Positions 36,792-45,573 of a stretch of DNA of 64,000 nucleotides are shown here, piece after piece. The DNA lies in contig CAYVBJ010000017.1 of NCBI GenBank assembly GCA_964449075.1, forward strand, positions 1 to 64,000, read 5' to 3'. The notes under the pieces are model-generated. The model did no database searches. It was given only the letters and a program-made list of their open reading frames with translations, and was not told the DNA's origin. The DNA comes from CAYVBJ01 sp964449075. GTDB lineage: Bacteria; Bacteroidota; Rhodothermia; Balneolales; Balneolaceae. Position 1 is the stretch's first letter; every line of letters begins with the position of its first letter. A program made the position numbers and the translations under genes.

Positions 36792-37282
36792 ATCTTCAGG
36801 CTTTTATTGATGTTGAACGAAGATAACGATTAACCCCGGGCAAATGTTCCCCTGAAATTATTAGAAGAACGAAGCATATATGAATCATAAAATTGCTCAA
36901 TTTCCTAAACTGATTTTTTATCGAATACTGTGATCCGAATACAGGGACTTTACAGAAAAATATTTTAAAGTAAATCATAGAATGCCCTGCTTCAGGCTTA
37001 CAGCCTGTTTGATTGCAAAAAATATTGTTTCTTTGAATTATACAGCTATCGTATCCGAATCCGATTGTCGAAAAGATAATAGAGCACGAAACAAGCATGT
37101 GGATGAAAAAATATCATTTACACTGATACGATGATAGATTCTTTCGGGCGTCATAAGATCGAACTACGTTATTTAAAAAAAACACAGAGGCAAAAAAATG
37201 AGAGGCCCGGTTCCCCGAGCCTCTCATGTGATCAGCACACCTCACAATTGTGTGAGCTGTAAGTTTATTTGAAAATTGAAAT
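36792..37282. other. Intergenic region upstream of the PTPS gene
   Basis: This 491-bp stretch has no credible gene on either strand. It holds the upstream region of the PTPS-folE2 operon, a small hairpin (CAGGCT/AGCCTG, 36993-37007), the terminator of the secreted-protein gene (37198-37227) and a short stem CTCACA/TGTGAG at 37241-37256. Confidence 0.6.
37198..37227 (-). terminator. Rho-independent terminator
   Basis: The 9-bp stem ATGAGAGGC / GCCTCTCAT with a 12-nt loop lies 56 bp beyond the stop of the secreted-protein gene. On the minus strand it is followed by a run of T. It should end the TonB receptor/secreted-protein operon. Confidence 0.8.
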
Positions 37283-40234
37283 TTACTTAATGAGTGTCAG
37301 GCTTCTTGTAAGTGTTACGGAGTTGCTCTGCAGCCTGTACAAGTACACACCACTTGCAAGATTTGCGGCATCAAACCGGATCTCATTGGTTCCGGCAGAC
37401 CGAACGCCATCCACCAACGTAGTAACCAATCTGCCTGTGATATCATACACTTTCAGAGTCACCTGCTGGCTTTGTGGTAAATCAAAGCGAATAACTGTAC
37501 TTGGGTTAAACGGATTCGGGAAGTTTTGCTCGAGGCGAACTTTTGTGGGACGCTCATCGAAAGCAAGTTCATCCTCAATATCTGTAAATACAGATCCAAG
37601 AATTCCGAACTCTGAAATGGCAGTCCATCCTGTTGCCCAGTTAACAGTTCCGAATGCACCTCTGTAGTTAACGGCTTCAAAAAAGTCGTCTCCTTCAGGA
37701 ATCGCTCGTACATTATCAAAAGCCGGGCCATCAATAAATGGCAATGGATTAAGACCTCCATCCGGGTCACGGCTAATGCCACCCAGTTGCGGGTCAACTA
37801 CTTCATTGAGCTGACCGGCTGCAAGCACTGCGTCGCGTACAAACTGCTGAGGTATAAAATCGGCCGGATCATTTCCTACTCCGAAGTTCCACCAAATGTT
37901 GTTCGCCAGGTTTAATTCTCCCGCTTCAAGACGCGCCCGGCTGTCTTCCCCGGAATCAAGATCTTCAATCGTTACACCTATCCCCGCAAACTCGGTAAAG
38001 ATAGAGTTGAAGTAAAATCCACCGGCATTGTCACGGAAAACAAACGTATCATTATTTCCACCTGCGTCTGAACCGTTTCCAATGTACGTGGCATTATATA
38101 TCGTGGGAGTTGCAAACGGTGTCCCGTCTTCCGGATCCGTTCCGCCATCATGCTCACCGGCACGGTCACCCTCGCGCTGTACTGCAAACCAAAACTGGCC
38201 TTTTCCGCGGAAACCCTCATCATAATCAAATGCATCATCACCATTGAATGATGCAGAAAGGAAACGGGTATTTACTGTGCCGCCAAACCACTCAAAACCA
38301 TCATCCTGGTTGTTAAATACTTCCACAAATTCAATCGTGGTGCCGGAGCCTACTCCGCCCATCGTCAGACCGTTGATTTCATTGCCGGCACCAATCTCAG
38401 ATCCCCCGTAGCGAATCGATACATAACGAAATACGCCTGAATCGTCTTCTTCATCACAATCAAAGGCGTCACCGCATCCGTATAGTCCCCGTGTTTCTGT
38501 GGTCGGTATTCCTTCAATAATGGTGGTTCCCGGCTCAGAGTTCAAAGATGAGTTTCCAAGAATAATGACACCGCCCCATAGTCCGTTTGCATCCAGCGGC
38601 AGGTTACCATCCAGGTTATCTGATTCAGCTGTAAAAATAATCGGCTGGGTGGGTGATCCTTCAGCAAAAATCTTTCCGCCTCGTGCTACAATCAGCGCGC
38701 TTGCATCAGCTCCTGTTCCCGGGGTTCCCTTGATTACCGTACCCGGCTCAATAAAAAGTTCCGATCCGTCCTCAACAAATACAAACCCGTCCAGGATCCA
38801 GACCGTATCACTGGTCAGTGTCTTTGATTCTCCCGGCTGAATAAAATCATCCGTCAGCATCTGCTCACCTTCCTGTAATTGTTTTACAATGCCAAGCTGG
38901 GAAATTGCTGTCCATCCGTTGATCCATAAATCACCAGGACCAAAAGCTCCGTGGTAATTCACTGATTGCAAGAAATCATCCCCGACCGGTACAGCTCTGA
39001 GATTGCCTCCTACTGCAGGACTGCCACTCTGGGGACGAGGATCCAATCCTCCGTCATTGGTACGGCTAATGCCACCCAGTTGCGGGTCAACTACTTCATT
39101 GAGCTGACCGGCTGCAAGCACTGCGTCGCGTACAAACTGCTGAGGTATAAAATCGGCCGGATCATTTCCTACTCCGAAGTTCCACCAAATGTTGTTCGCC
39201 AGGTTTAATTCTCCCGCTTCAAGACGCGCCCGGCTGTCTTCCCCGGAATCAAGATCTTCAATCGTTACACCTATCCCCGCAAACTCGGTAAAGATAGAGT
39301 TGAAGTAAAATCCACCGGCATTGTCACGGAAAACAAACGTATCATTATTTCCACCTGCGTCTGAACCGTTTCCAATGTACGTGGCATTATATATCGTGGG
39401 AGTTGCAAACGGTGTCCCGTCTTCCGGATCCGTTCCGCCATCATGCTCACCGGCACGGTCACCCTCGCGCTGTACTGCAAACCAAAACTGGCCTTTTCCG
39501 CGGAAACCCTCATCATAATCAAATGCATCATCACCATTGAATGATGCAGAAAGGAAACGGGTATTTACTGTGCCGCCAAACCACTCAAAACCATCATCCT
39601 GGTTGTTAAATACTTCCACAAATTCAATCGTGGTGCCGGAGCCTACTCCGCCCATCGTCAGACCGTTGATTTCATTGCCGGCACCAATCTCAGATCCCCC
39701 GTAGCGAATCGATACATAACGAAATACGCCTGAATCGTCTTCTTCATCACAATCAAAGGCGTCACCGCATCCGTATAGTCCCCGTGTTTCTGTGGTCGGT
39801 ATTCCTTCAATAATGGTGGTTCCCGGCTCAGAGTTCAAAGATGAGTTTCCAAGAATAATGACACCGCCCCATAGTCCGTTTGCATCCAGCGGCAGGTTAC
39901 CATCCAGGTTATCTGATTCAGCTGTAAAAATAATCGGCTGGGTGGGTGATCCTTCAGCAAAAATCTTTCCGCCTCGTGCTACAATCAGCGCGCTTGCATC
40001 AGCTCCTGTTCCCGGGGTTCCCTTGATTACCGTACCCGGCTCAATAAAAAGTTCCGATCCGTCCTCAACAAATACAAACCCGTCCAGGATCCAGACCGTA
40101 TCACTGGTCAGTGTCTTTGATTCTCCCGGCTGAATAAAATCATCCGTCAGCATCTGCTCCGGCTGGGCTTGTGCCAGTAGCGGCAGCCCCAGAAAAAGCA
40201 TTATAATTAGTGTGGAAATAACGTTCCGTGTCAT
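37283..40234 (-). CDS. Secreted beta-helix-like protein with internal duplication and T9SS-type sorting tail
   Basis: A signal peptide (1-23, LLAQAQ) is followed by two large repeats (about 27-458 and 459-890). Of each, 366 residues are identical, with phrases such as IEPGTVIKGTPGTGADASALIVARGGKI and WGGVIILGNSS that suggest a right-handed beta-helix. The C terminus (NPFNPSTVIRFDLP through GVYLYRLQSN) is the Por-secretion/FlgD-Ig type A sorting domain used by type IX secretion. There is one Cys pair per repeat (YGCGDAFDCDEEDD) and many acidic loops that may bind calcium. It lies 71 bp after the TonB receptor gene, probably in one operon, so it may be a surface partner of that receptor. Function unknown. 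Confidence 0.85.
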   Translation of the reverse strand: MTRNVISTLIIMLFLGLPLLAQAQPEQMLTDDFIQPGESKTLTSDTVWILDGFVFVEDGSELFIEPGTVIKGTPGTGADASALIVARGGKIFAEGSPTQPIIFTAESDNLDGNLPLDANGLWGGVIILGNSSLNSEPGTTIIEGIPTTETRGLYGCGDAFDCDEEDDSGVFRYVSIRYGGSEIGAGNEINGLTMGGVGSGTTIEFVEVFNNQDDGFEWFGGTVNTRFLSASFNGDDAFDYDEGFRGKGQFWFAVQREGDRAGEHDGGTDPEDGTPFATPTIYNATYIGNGSDAGGNNDTFVFRDNAGGFYFNSIFTEFAGIGVTIEDLDSGEDSRARLEAGELNLANNIWWNFGVGNDPADFIPQQFVRDAVLAAGQLNEVVDPQLGGISRTNDGGLDPRPQSGSPAVGGNLRAVPVGDDFLQSVNYHGAFGPGDLWINGWTAISQLGIVKQLQEGEQMLTDDFIQPGESKTLTSDTVWILDGFVFVEDGSELFIEPGTVIKGTPGTGADASALIVARGGKIFAEGSPTQPIIFTAESDNLDGNLPLDANGLWGGVIILGNSSLNSEPGTTIIEGIPTTETRGLYGCGDAFDCDEEDDSGVFRYVSIRYGGSEIGAGNEINGLTMGGVGSGTTIEFVEVFNNQDDGFEWFGGTVNTRFLSASFNGDDAFDYDEGFRGKGQFWFAVQREGDRAGEHDGGTDPEDGTPFATPTIYNATYIGNGSDAGGNNDTFVFRDNAGGFYFNSIFTEFAGIGVTIEDLDSGEDSRARLEAGELNLANNIWWNFGVGNDPADFIPQQFVRDAVLAAGQLNEVVDPQLGGISRDPDGGLNPLPFIDGPAFDNVRAIPEGDDFFEAVNYRGAFGTVNWATGWTAISEFGILGSVFTDIEDELAFDERPTKVRLEQNFPNPFNPSTVIRFDLPQSQQVTLKVYDITGRLVTTLVDGVRSAGTNEIRFDAANLASGVYLYRLQSNSVTLTRSLTLIK
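37769..38866 (-). repeat. Copy A of a 1,098-bp perfect tandem duplication
   Basis: This block encodes the conserved part of the second (C-terminal) repeat of the secreted protein. It matches 39062-40159 at a constant offset of 1,293 bp. The bases on each side differ between copies (C against T at the low end, A against C at the high end), which fixes the edges. The encoded 366 residues are identical, and the overlapping antisense frames are identical too, so synonymous sites agree. Confidence 0.9.
39062..40159 (-). repeat. Copy B of a 1,098-bp perfect tandem duplication
   Basis: This block encodes the first (N-terminal) repeat of the secreted protein and is the partner of 37769-38866. The 195-bp linker between the blocks (38867-39061) is related in sequence to the segment following the other copy but clearly diverged. 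This is expected if an old duplication was homogenised over the block by gene conversion. Confidence 0.9.
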
Positions 40235-40305
40235 AGTTTTTGTTTTTTTATTTTTAGTCGTTTTAGTTAGTGTTTTACATAGCTTCCGAATTCTGTTAAA
40301 CAGGC

Positions 40306-43206
40306 TTAGAAGCTATAACTTACCCCTACCGAGAAAGATCGTCCGAGCTCAAATTTTTCCACCAAAAAGTCATTTCCTTTAAAGGTGTGCCCCCTTTCAA
40401 AATCCTCTTTCAGAAGATTTTTAACTGAAATTTTTGCTTTGATATCTGTCACAATTCTCTGGTCAAATACCAAGTCAACCTGGTTCCTGGAAAATTCAAA
40501 CACATTCGGGGTACCGCCAACACTTACCTCAGTCATACGTTTACCGAATATGTTGTAAAAAGCGCTCAAATTGGTACCGGTTTCGGGGTTGCTATAGGAG
40601 AGATCAGCATTAATTACAAAAGGAGATTGTCCCTGCAACCGACGTGAATCATCAGCACTTGGATCAAGGGCCCGGATCAGAGACAGCTCATCTTCGGCGA
40701 TATCCACATTTGACTGAGCCAGCGTCATATTAAAGCCAATGTCAAAATACTGTAGTGCTTCTGTGAGCTGATCAAGTCTTTTTCTGACTTCAAACTCGGC
40801 ACCAAAAACAGTAGCATCGTTCACATTCTGAAACTGTATTTCAGGATTTGACGCACTGGCAATCGGGTTAAATACCTTTTCGATGGGGTTCTCAAAATTC
40901 TTGTAGAAGAAGCTGACTGCAAGAATTTCACCGGGCCGTATAAACCATTCCCATCTTGCATCAAAATTATCAACCCTGGTCATTTCAAGCTCAGGATTTC
41001 CCACAACAATGTTTGAGTTTACAAAGTTAAATGCAGCAAATGGTGCCATTTCTCTGAATGTAGGCCTTGCAATGGTTTTTCCGTAAGCAAACCGAAGATT
41101 CATCCTGTTACTTAATTCATAAACCAGGTTTACAGATGGCAGTAAATCCGACTCGTCAATCCTGCCTCTTGAAATCGTAGTGTCCCGGCTCTGGACTGAG
41201 ATATCCGTCGTTTCAAGGCGCATACCTCCGCTAAACCGGAGTCTGTCAAACAGGTTCAGCTCAAGCATTCCGAATGCCGCTGAAGTTGTCTGATCTCCCG
41301 TGTAACTGTTGCGAATCTGGGTGTTATCGAGCAAAAAGTTTCCAAATCTGAAAAAACTATCAGTTGTACGCTCTTCATCTATCCCCAAATTGCCTGGCTC
41401 GAAGAATCCTTCTTCATCGCCATCAAAACGAATAGCGTCCTGCCTGAACTGAAATTCTCTTTCAGAAAAAACCCTGTCTTTTTCACTGTAACTACCGCCG
41501 ATTTTAAGCCTCGCACGGGTGCCTACTAAATTATCAAAAGGAATAGAGAGGGCTCCGTCGAACTGGTAGCTGTCATCCTGCAAATTTCTGAAATATCTTG
41601 TGGGAACGGGATATATGGATGGACTGATTGCAAAAGTTGAATCCACCTGTCCATTTCTCTCACGTATCAACAAATCGTTGGTAAAGAATCTCAAATCGGG
41701 TTCATCCTGCTCAGTGTCAGCTATAGACGCATTCCACTCAAACCTGACTCCGTTTGCTTTCTTTGAAATAACATGATCCCCGCTAAGCTGAAATGAGTTG
41801 AGTGACTTTTCCTGGAAACTTAACACCCTGGTTTGAAATAGCGCATCATCCGGAAGGTCACGCGGAAAGGCACCGGAAAGAAATCGTCCCGTCGATTCAA
41901 CATTTTTATTGAAGAGGAAGTTGAAATTAATTTCATTTTTCGGGCTCAGCTTCAGAGAAAGATTTGCCAGCCCTCCCCACAACACTTCCTCCGTACCTTT
42001 CTGATCCTGTAATCGAAAGTCGTTATTTAGCTCATCTGTACTTTCAACATTACTTGTCAATTGAAACCTGGAAGATTCACCATTGGAGTATCCATCATAA
42101 TTTCTTGACTGACTGAATGCTGCTACAAGTCCGAGCGGTTTTCCAAAAATTTCAAAACGATTGCCTACAGAAACTGAAAAACTTCCATCGATTGGGGCAT
42201 CAATTGTTCTGGGAGACATAACATTGCCAAATGCATTACTGAACATATCGAGCTCCATGGCTTTTTCTTCATTTGTAAATGCTTCACCTATACTTGGTAT
42301 TTCGACATCCGGATCGGCAAGCATATCCGGTATTTGATGAGAACCACCATTACCACCCAAAAATCCGGTTCTTCCATCTCCGAAGAGCAGCAAATCACCC
42401 CCAAGGCCTACAGATGAGTTAAACCCTGTAGAAGCTGAAATTTGCATTTCAAACTTGTCAGGATAATCTTTTGTCTTAATGTTTACCGAGCCGCCGGTAA
42501 AGTCACCCGGCATATCCGGAGAAAAGGTCTTTGTTGTGGTTATATTATCAAGAAGAGACGATGGAAAGAGGTCAAAAGGAACTGCATTCCTTTCAGGATC
42601 TGAGCTTGGAACGGTTGAACCGTTCAGCCTGGTATTCATATAGCGATCTCCAAGTCCTCTTACATACACATATTTGCCATCTACTACAGATGCTCCGGTA
42701 ACTTTTTCCATTGCATCTGCAGCATTTGAGCTGCCCGATTTACTGATATACTCAGCGCTTATAGCATTACTGACTGTAATTGCTTTTTGTCTCTGAGCAA
42801 GCAGAGCAGCTTCATTATTTCGGATCGATCTGGCAGAAACAACAACTTCGTCCAGTTCAGAGGTTTCAGGCAGCATTGTAATCTCAAGCCTGGTTACTTC
42901 ACCTGTTTCAACCTCAACCTCCTCAATCACTTTGGTTGCGTAAGATATGAAACTGACTCTGAGTGTATATGTACCGGGTTCAACATCTTTGATATTAAAA
43001 TTCCCGTCAAGGTCAGTGGCATCGCCCTGGCTTGTTTCTACAATCATTACGGTAGCTCCGATGAGAGGCTCACCGGTTGATTCATCTATTATTTTTCCGG
43101 TGATGGTTCCCTCGAGAGGAACACCCGGATCATGGATTGCTGCTGTAACATCCGTCCACAGAAAGAGGGCGAATGTTAAAATTAGGATTAATAAATTATT
43201 TTTCAC
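40306..43206 (-). CDS. TonB-dependent outer-membrane receptor with carboxypeptidase-like domain
   Basis: After a signal peptide (1-22) comes a carboxypeptidase-regulatory-like Ig domain (TGKIIDESTGEPLIGATVMIVET...LEITMLPE, about 33-118), then a plug domain (SNAADAMEKVTGASVVDGKYVYVRGLGDRYMNTRLNG in pieces, about 155-250) and a large barrel ending in an aromatic residue (SVGVSYSF). The plug has the RGLGDRY-N--LNG pattern seen in receptors of Bacteroidetes that are not SusC-type, and no SusD gene follows. Instead, a T9SS-tailed secreted protein gene lies 71 bp downstream. Uptake would be powered by TonB/ExbBD. The upstream 11-bp-periodic repeats suggest control by a PhoB-like regulator, so a phosphorus-containing substrate is a reasonable inference. 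Confidence 0.92.
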   Translation of the reverse strand: MKNNLLILILTFALFLWTDVTAAIHDPGVPLEGTITGKIIDESTGEPLIGATVMIVETSQGDATDLDGNFNIKDVEPGTYTLRVSFISYATKVIEEVEVETGEVTRLEITMLPETSELDEVVVSARSIRNNEAALLAQRQKAITVSNAISAEYISKSGSSNAADAMEKVTGASVVDGKYVYVRGLGDRYMNTRLNGSTVPSSDPERNAVPFDLFPSSLLDNITTTKTFSPDMPGDFTGGSVNIKTKDYPDKFEMQISASTGFNSSVGLGGDLLLFGDGRTGFLGGNGGSHQIPDMLADPDVEIPSIGEAFTNEEKAMELDMFSNAFGNVMSPRTIDAPIDGSFSVSVGNRFEIFGKPLGLVAAFSQSRNYDGYSNGESSRFQLTSNVESTDELNNDFRLQDQKGTEEVLWGGLANLSLKLSPKNEINFNFLFNKNVESTGRFLSGAFPRDLPDDALFQTRVLSFQEKSLNSFQLSGDHVISKKANGVRFEWNASIADTEQDEPDLRFFTNDLLIRERNGQVDSTFAISPSIYPVPTRYFRNLQDDSYQFDGALSIPFDNLVGTRARLKIGGSYSEKDRVFSEREFQFRQDAIRFDGDEEGFFEPGNLGIDEERTTDSFFRFGNFLLDNTQIRNSYTGDQTTSAAFGMLELNLFDRLRFSGGMRLETTDISVQSRDTTISRGRIDESDLLPSVNLVYELSNRMNLRFAYGKTIARPTFREMAPFAAFNFVNSNIVVGNPELEMTRVDNFDARWEWFIRPGEILAVSFFYKNFENPIEKVFNPIASASNPEIQFQNVNDATVFGAEFEVRKRLDQLTEALQYFDIGFNMTLAQSNVDIAEDELSLIRALDPSADDSRRLQGQSPFVINADLSYSNPETGTNLSAFYNIFGKRMTEVSVGGTPNVFEFSRNQVDLVFDQRIVTDIKAKISVKNLLKEDFERGHTFKGNDFLVEKFELGRSFSVGVSYSF

Positions 43207-43234
43207 TTTGTGCTGATTTTTAATTGATCTTATT

Positions 43235-43260
43235 TTGTTGATGCAAAGCTACATCAACAA
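43235..43260. promoter_or_regulatory. 9-bp perfect inverted repeat around a candidate -10 element
   Basis: The arms TTGTTGATG (43235-43243) and CATCAACAA (43252-43260) flank 8 bp that read TAGCTTTG on the minus strand, matching the Bacteroidota -7 consensus TAnnTTTG. The repeat therefore brackets the probable promoter core of the TonB receptor gene, 29-54 bp before its ATG. An operator blocking the promoter is plausible. Confidence 0.45.
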
Positions 43261-43272
43261 CATTTCAGCACT

Positions 43273-43322
43273 GTTATGTGAACGTTATGAAACCTTGAAG
43301 TTTATGTTAACTGAATGTTAAC
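43273..43322 (-). promoter_or_regulatory. Pho-box-like array of 11-bp direct repeats
   Basis: On the plus strand GTTATG occurs at 43273 and 43284 and GTTAAC at 43306 and 43317. All lie on one 11-bp register, whose fifth position (43295, TTGAAG) is degenerate. The last pair reads ATGTTAAC-N3-ATGTTAAC. Direct repeats with 11-bp period are the hallmark of PhoB/OmpR-family binding sites. The array ends 21 bp upstream of the candidate -10 element of the TonB receptor gene, where it would replace the -35 contact. Confidence 0.5.
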
Positions 43323-43367
43323 AGATCCGTAAATAGTTGATTTTCAAAGTTTTATTTAAAGGGTTGC

Positions 43368-45452
43368 TTATTCTTTTTCTGACTCTTCTCTCTTTTTTTC
43401 TGAAGATTTATTTTTTGTTTCATCTGTTTCATCAGCCGGGTTCTCATCTTCATTATTTGAAATCTTTTTCAGCGGTGATCCGTTTTCTGCAGGCTCACTT
43501 TTATTGTTACCAAAAATACCTTCCGGATAGTTGCCGAGAGGTCGATCACCCAATAAATCCCTGAGATCATGCGGGTTCAATACCTCTTTTTCGAGTAGCG
43601 TTTTGGCCATTATCTCAAGTTTATCTTTGTGCTTTACCAAGAGATCATACGTTCTCTTGTAGTTTCTTTCAATAATTTCCTGTACTGCCTCATCGATGCG
43701 TTCTGCAGTTTTTTGTGAATATTTTTTATTGAAACCGTAACTGTTATCAGGGCTTGACGAATCTTTCAGAGAGAGATAACCAAGATCTTTGCTCATACCA
43801 AATTCTGCTACCATAGCAAATGCCATATTGGTAATCCTTTCAAGATCATTCTGAGCACCGGTAGAAATCCGGTCAAAGATAATTTCTTCTGCAACACGTC
43901 CTCCCAGGAGAGCACAAATTTTGTCATCAAGCTCTTCTGCGGTCATAAGAAATCGATCTTCAAGGGGTGTCTGAAGGGTATAACCCAGAGCAGCAAGCCC
44001 CCTGGGAACAATGCTCACTTTTAACACAGGATCTGTATGTTCCAGGAACCAGCCTACAATTGCATGGCCTGACTCATGATAAGCCACAATTTTCCGTTCC
44101 CTTGGACTGATCAATTTATTCTTCTTCTCGAGACCTGCAACAACACGTTCTATCGCATCCTGGAAATCAATCATTTCAACAACATTTTTACCACGCCGGG
44201 CAGCTAAAAGAGCAGCTTCATTGCAGAGATTTGCCAGTTCGGCGCCGGCAAAACCCGGAGTTTGCGAAGCTAATAATTTCAGATCGATATCATCACTGAG
44301 TTTCAGTTTTGTTGCATGAACTTCCAGTACTTTCATCCTCCCATTCAGGTCGGGTTTGTCTATGAGAATCTGGCGGTCAAATCTGCCGGGACGCAAAAGA
44401 GCAGAGTCAAGAACATCCGGGCGGTTTGTTGCCGCCATGATGATTACTCCTTTGTCCGAATCAAATCCGTCCATCTCATTCAGTAACTGGTTCAGAGTAT
44501 TTTCTCTTTCATCATTGGAGCCCATCATCATTCCTCTTCCGCGGCTGCGTCCGATGGAATCAATTTCATCAATAAAAACAATACAGGGGGCTTTTTCCTT
44601 GGCTTGCTTAAAAAGGTCCCTGACTCTTGCTGCACCCACACCCACAAACATCTCAACAAAATCAGAACCGCTTAATGAGAAAAACGGTGTGTCTGCTTCA
44701 CCGGCAGTGGCTTTTGCAAGAAGTGTTTTACCCGTGCCCGGAGGCCCAACCAGCAGTACACCCTTGGGAAGCGAACCGCCAAGTTTGGTGAATTTTTTGG
44801 GGTTTTTGAGAAATTCAACAACCTCTTCTACCTCTTCTTTCGCTTCTTCGAGTCCGGCAACATCTTTAAATGAGACTTTGTTCTCAGTCTGTTTGTCATA
44901 GAGTGACGCTTTGTTTTTTCCTATGTTGAGTACCTGCTGCCCGGGATTCATACGCCGGAATATAAATACCCAGAATGCAATTAACAGGGCGATGGGTATC
45001 AGCCAAATCAGTATCCCGCTGAACCAGTCTTCCTCGATTCTGACATCGTAGGCGACCCCGTTTTCATCCAGCATAGCCCGTATTTCATCTCCCTCAAGCA
45101 TTGTTGTGTGAAAGCGATTGGGCTCTTCCTCAGAAGAAATTTGCCACTGGCTGTCACTTTGAGGCGTCCGTTCTACCACTCCTTCACGAAAGGCTTTTTC
45201 GGAATATTCACCGGTAATTTCATTGGTGTTGGTGATTACAATCTCATCAATATACCCCTCTTGAACATACTCAAGGAAAGTACTGTATTTAATACGGTTT
45301 GAGCTTTCACCCGGAACCATATAGAAGTTAAATGCAATCAGTACTAAAAATAGCACCACATAGATCCAAACAGGAAATTTTGGACCTTTCTTATCTCCTT
45401 TTTGTTTCTGAGAAGGAAATTTTGAGTTTGAATTATTTTTTCTCTTGGACAT
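43368..45452 (-). CDS. ftsH: ATP-dependent zinc metalloprotease FtsH
   Basis: This membrane-anchored AAA+ protease degrades misfolded membrane and short-lived proteins. Two membrane helices (about 27-46 and 143-163) bracket a periplasmic domain. They are followed by the AAA module with Walker A GPPGTGKTLLAKA (near 233), Walker B CIVFIDEIDSIG and the second region of homology, then the peptidase with zinc motif HESGH (near 452). The C terminus is a long charged, disordered tail. Length is 694 residues. It precedes the TonB receptor gene in the same direction across 161 bp, with no clear terminator between. Confidence 0.97.
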   Translation of the reverse strand: MSKRKNNSNSKFPSQKQKGDKKGPKFPVWIYVVLFLVLIAFNFYMVPGESSNRIKYSTFLEYVQEGYIDEIVITNTNEITGEYSEKAFREGVVERTPQSDSQWQISSEEEPNRFHTTMLEGDEIRAMLDENGVAYDVRIEEDWFSGILIWLIPIALLIAFWVFIFRRMNPGQQVLNIGKNKASLYDKQTENKVSFKDVAGLEEAKEEVEEVVEFLKNPKKFTKLGGSLPKGVLLVGPPGTGKTLLAKATAGEADTPFFSLSGSDFVEMFVGVGAARVRDLFKQAKEKAPCIVFIDEIDSIGRSRGRGMMMGSNDERENTLNQLLNEMDGFDSDKGVIIMAATNRPDVLDSALLRPGRFDRQILIDKPDLNGRMKVLEVHATKLKLSDDIDLKLLASQTPGFAGAELANLCNEAALLAARRGKNVVEMIDFQDAIERVVAGLEKKNKLISPRERKIVAYHESGHAIVGWFLEHTDPVLKVSIVPRGLAALGYTLQTPLEDRFLMTAEELDDKICALLGGRVAEEIIFDRISTGAQNDLERITNMAFAMVAEFGMSKDLGYLSLKDSSSPDNSYGFNKKYSQKTAERIDEAVQEIIERNYKRTYDLLVKHKDKLEIMAKTLLEKEVLNPHDLRDLLGDRPLGNYPEGIFGNNKSEPAENGSPLKKISNNEDENPADETDETKNKSSEKKREESEKE

Positions 45453-45573
45453 CTAAAAAATTTTCAATTAAATCGTGAGCATCGAATATAAGGTTTTTTA
45501 CAGAACTCTGCGTCTATATGATTAAAACCTTTTATAAAATTTAGCTGGGTTAATAACGTACCCGCTTGTAAAC

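Noticed and set aside
36796..37098. Minus-strand 100-codon frame upstream of the PTPS gene
   Set aside because: Cys- and Ile-rich random-looking composition, no signal or motif. It occupies the likely promoter region of the PTPS-folE2 operon.
37978..38244. Minus-strand 88-codon frame that occurs twice (also 39271-39537)
   Set aside because: A shadow of the duplicated secreted-protein gene in another frame. It was used only as support for nucleotide identity.
37769..40159. Mobile element as the source of the 1.1-kb repeats
   Set aside because: The blocks are in-frame coding repeats of one gene, with no transposase and no terminal inverted repeats at their edges.
45490..45542. Possible thiL terminator (AAGGTTTT / AAAACCTT)
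   Set aside because: The loop exceeds 30 nt and the stem is A/T-rich, so it is too weak to call.
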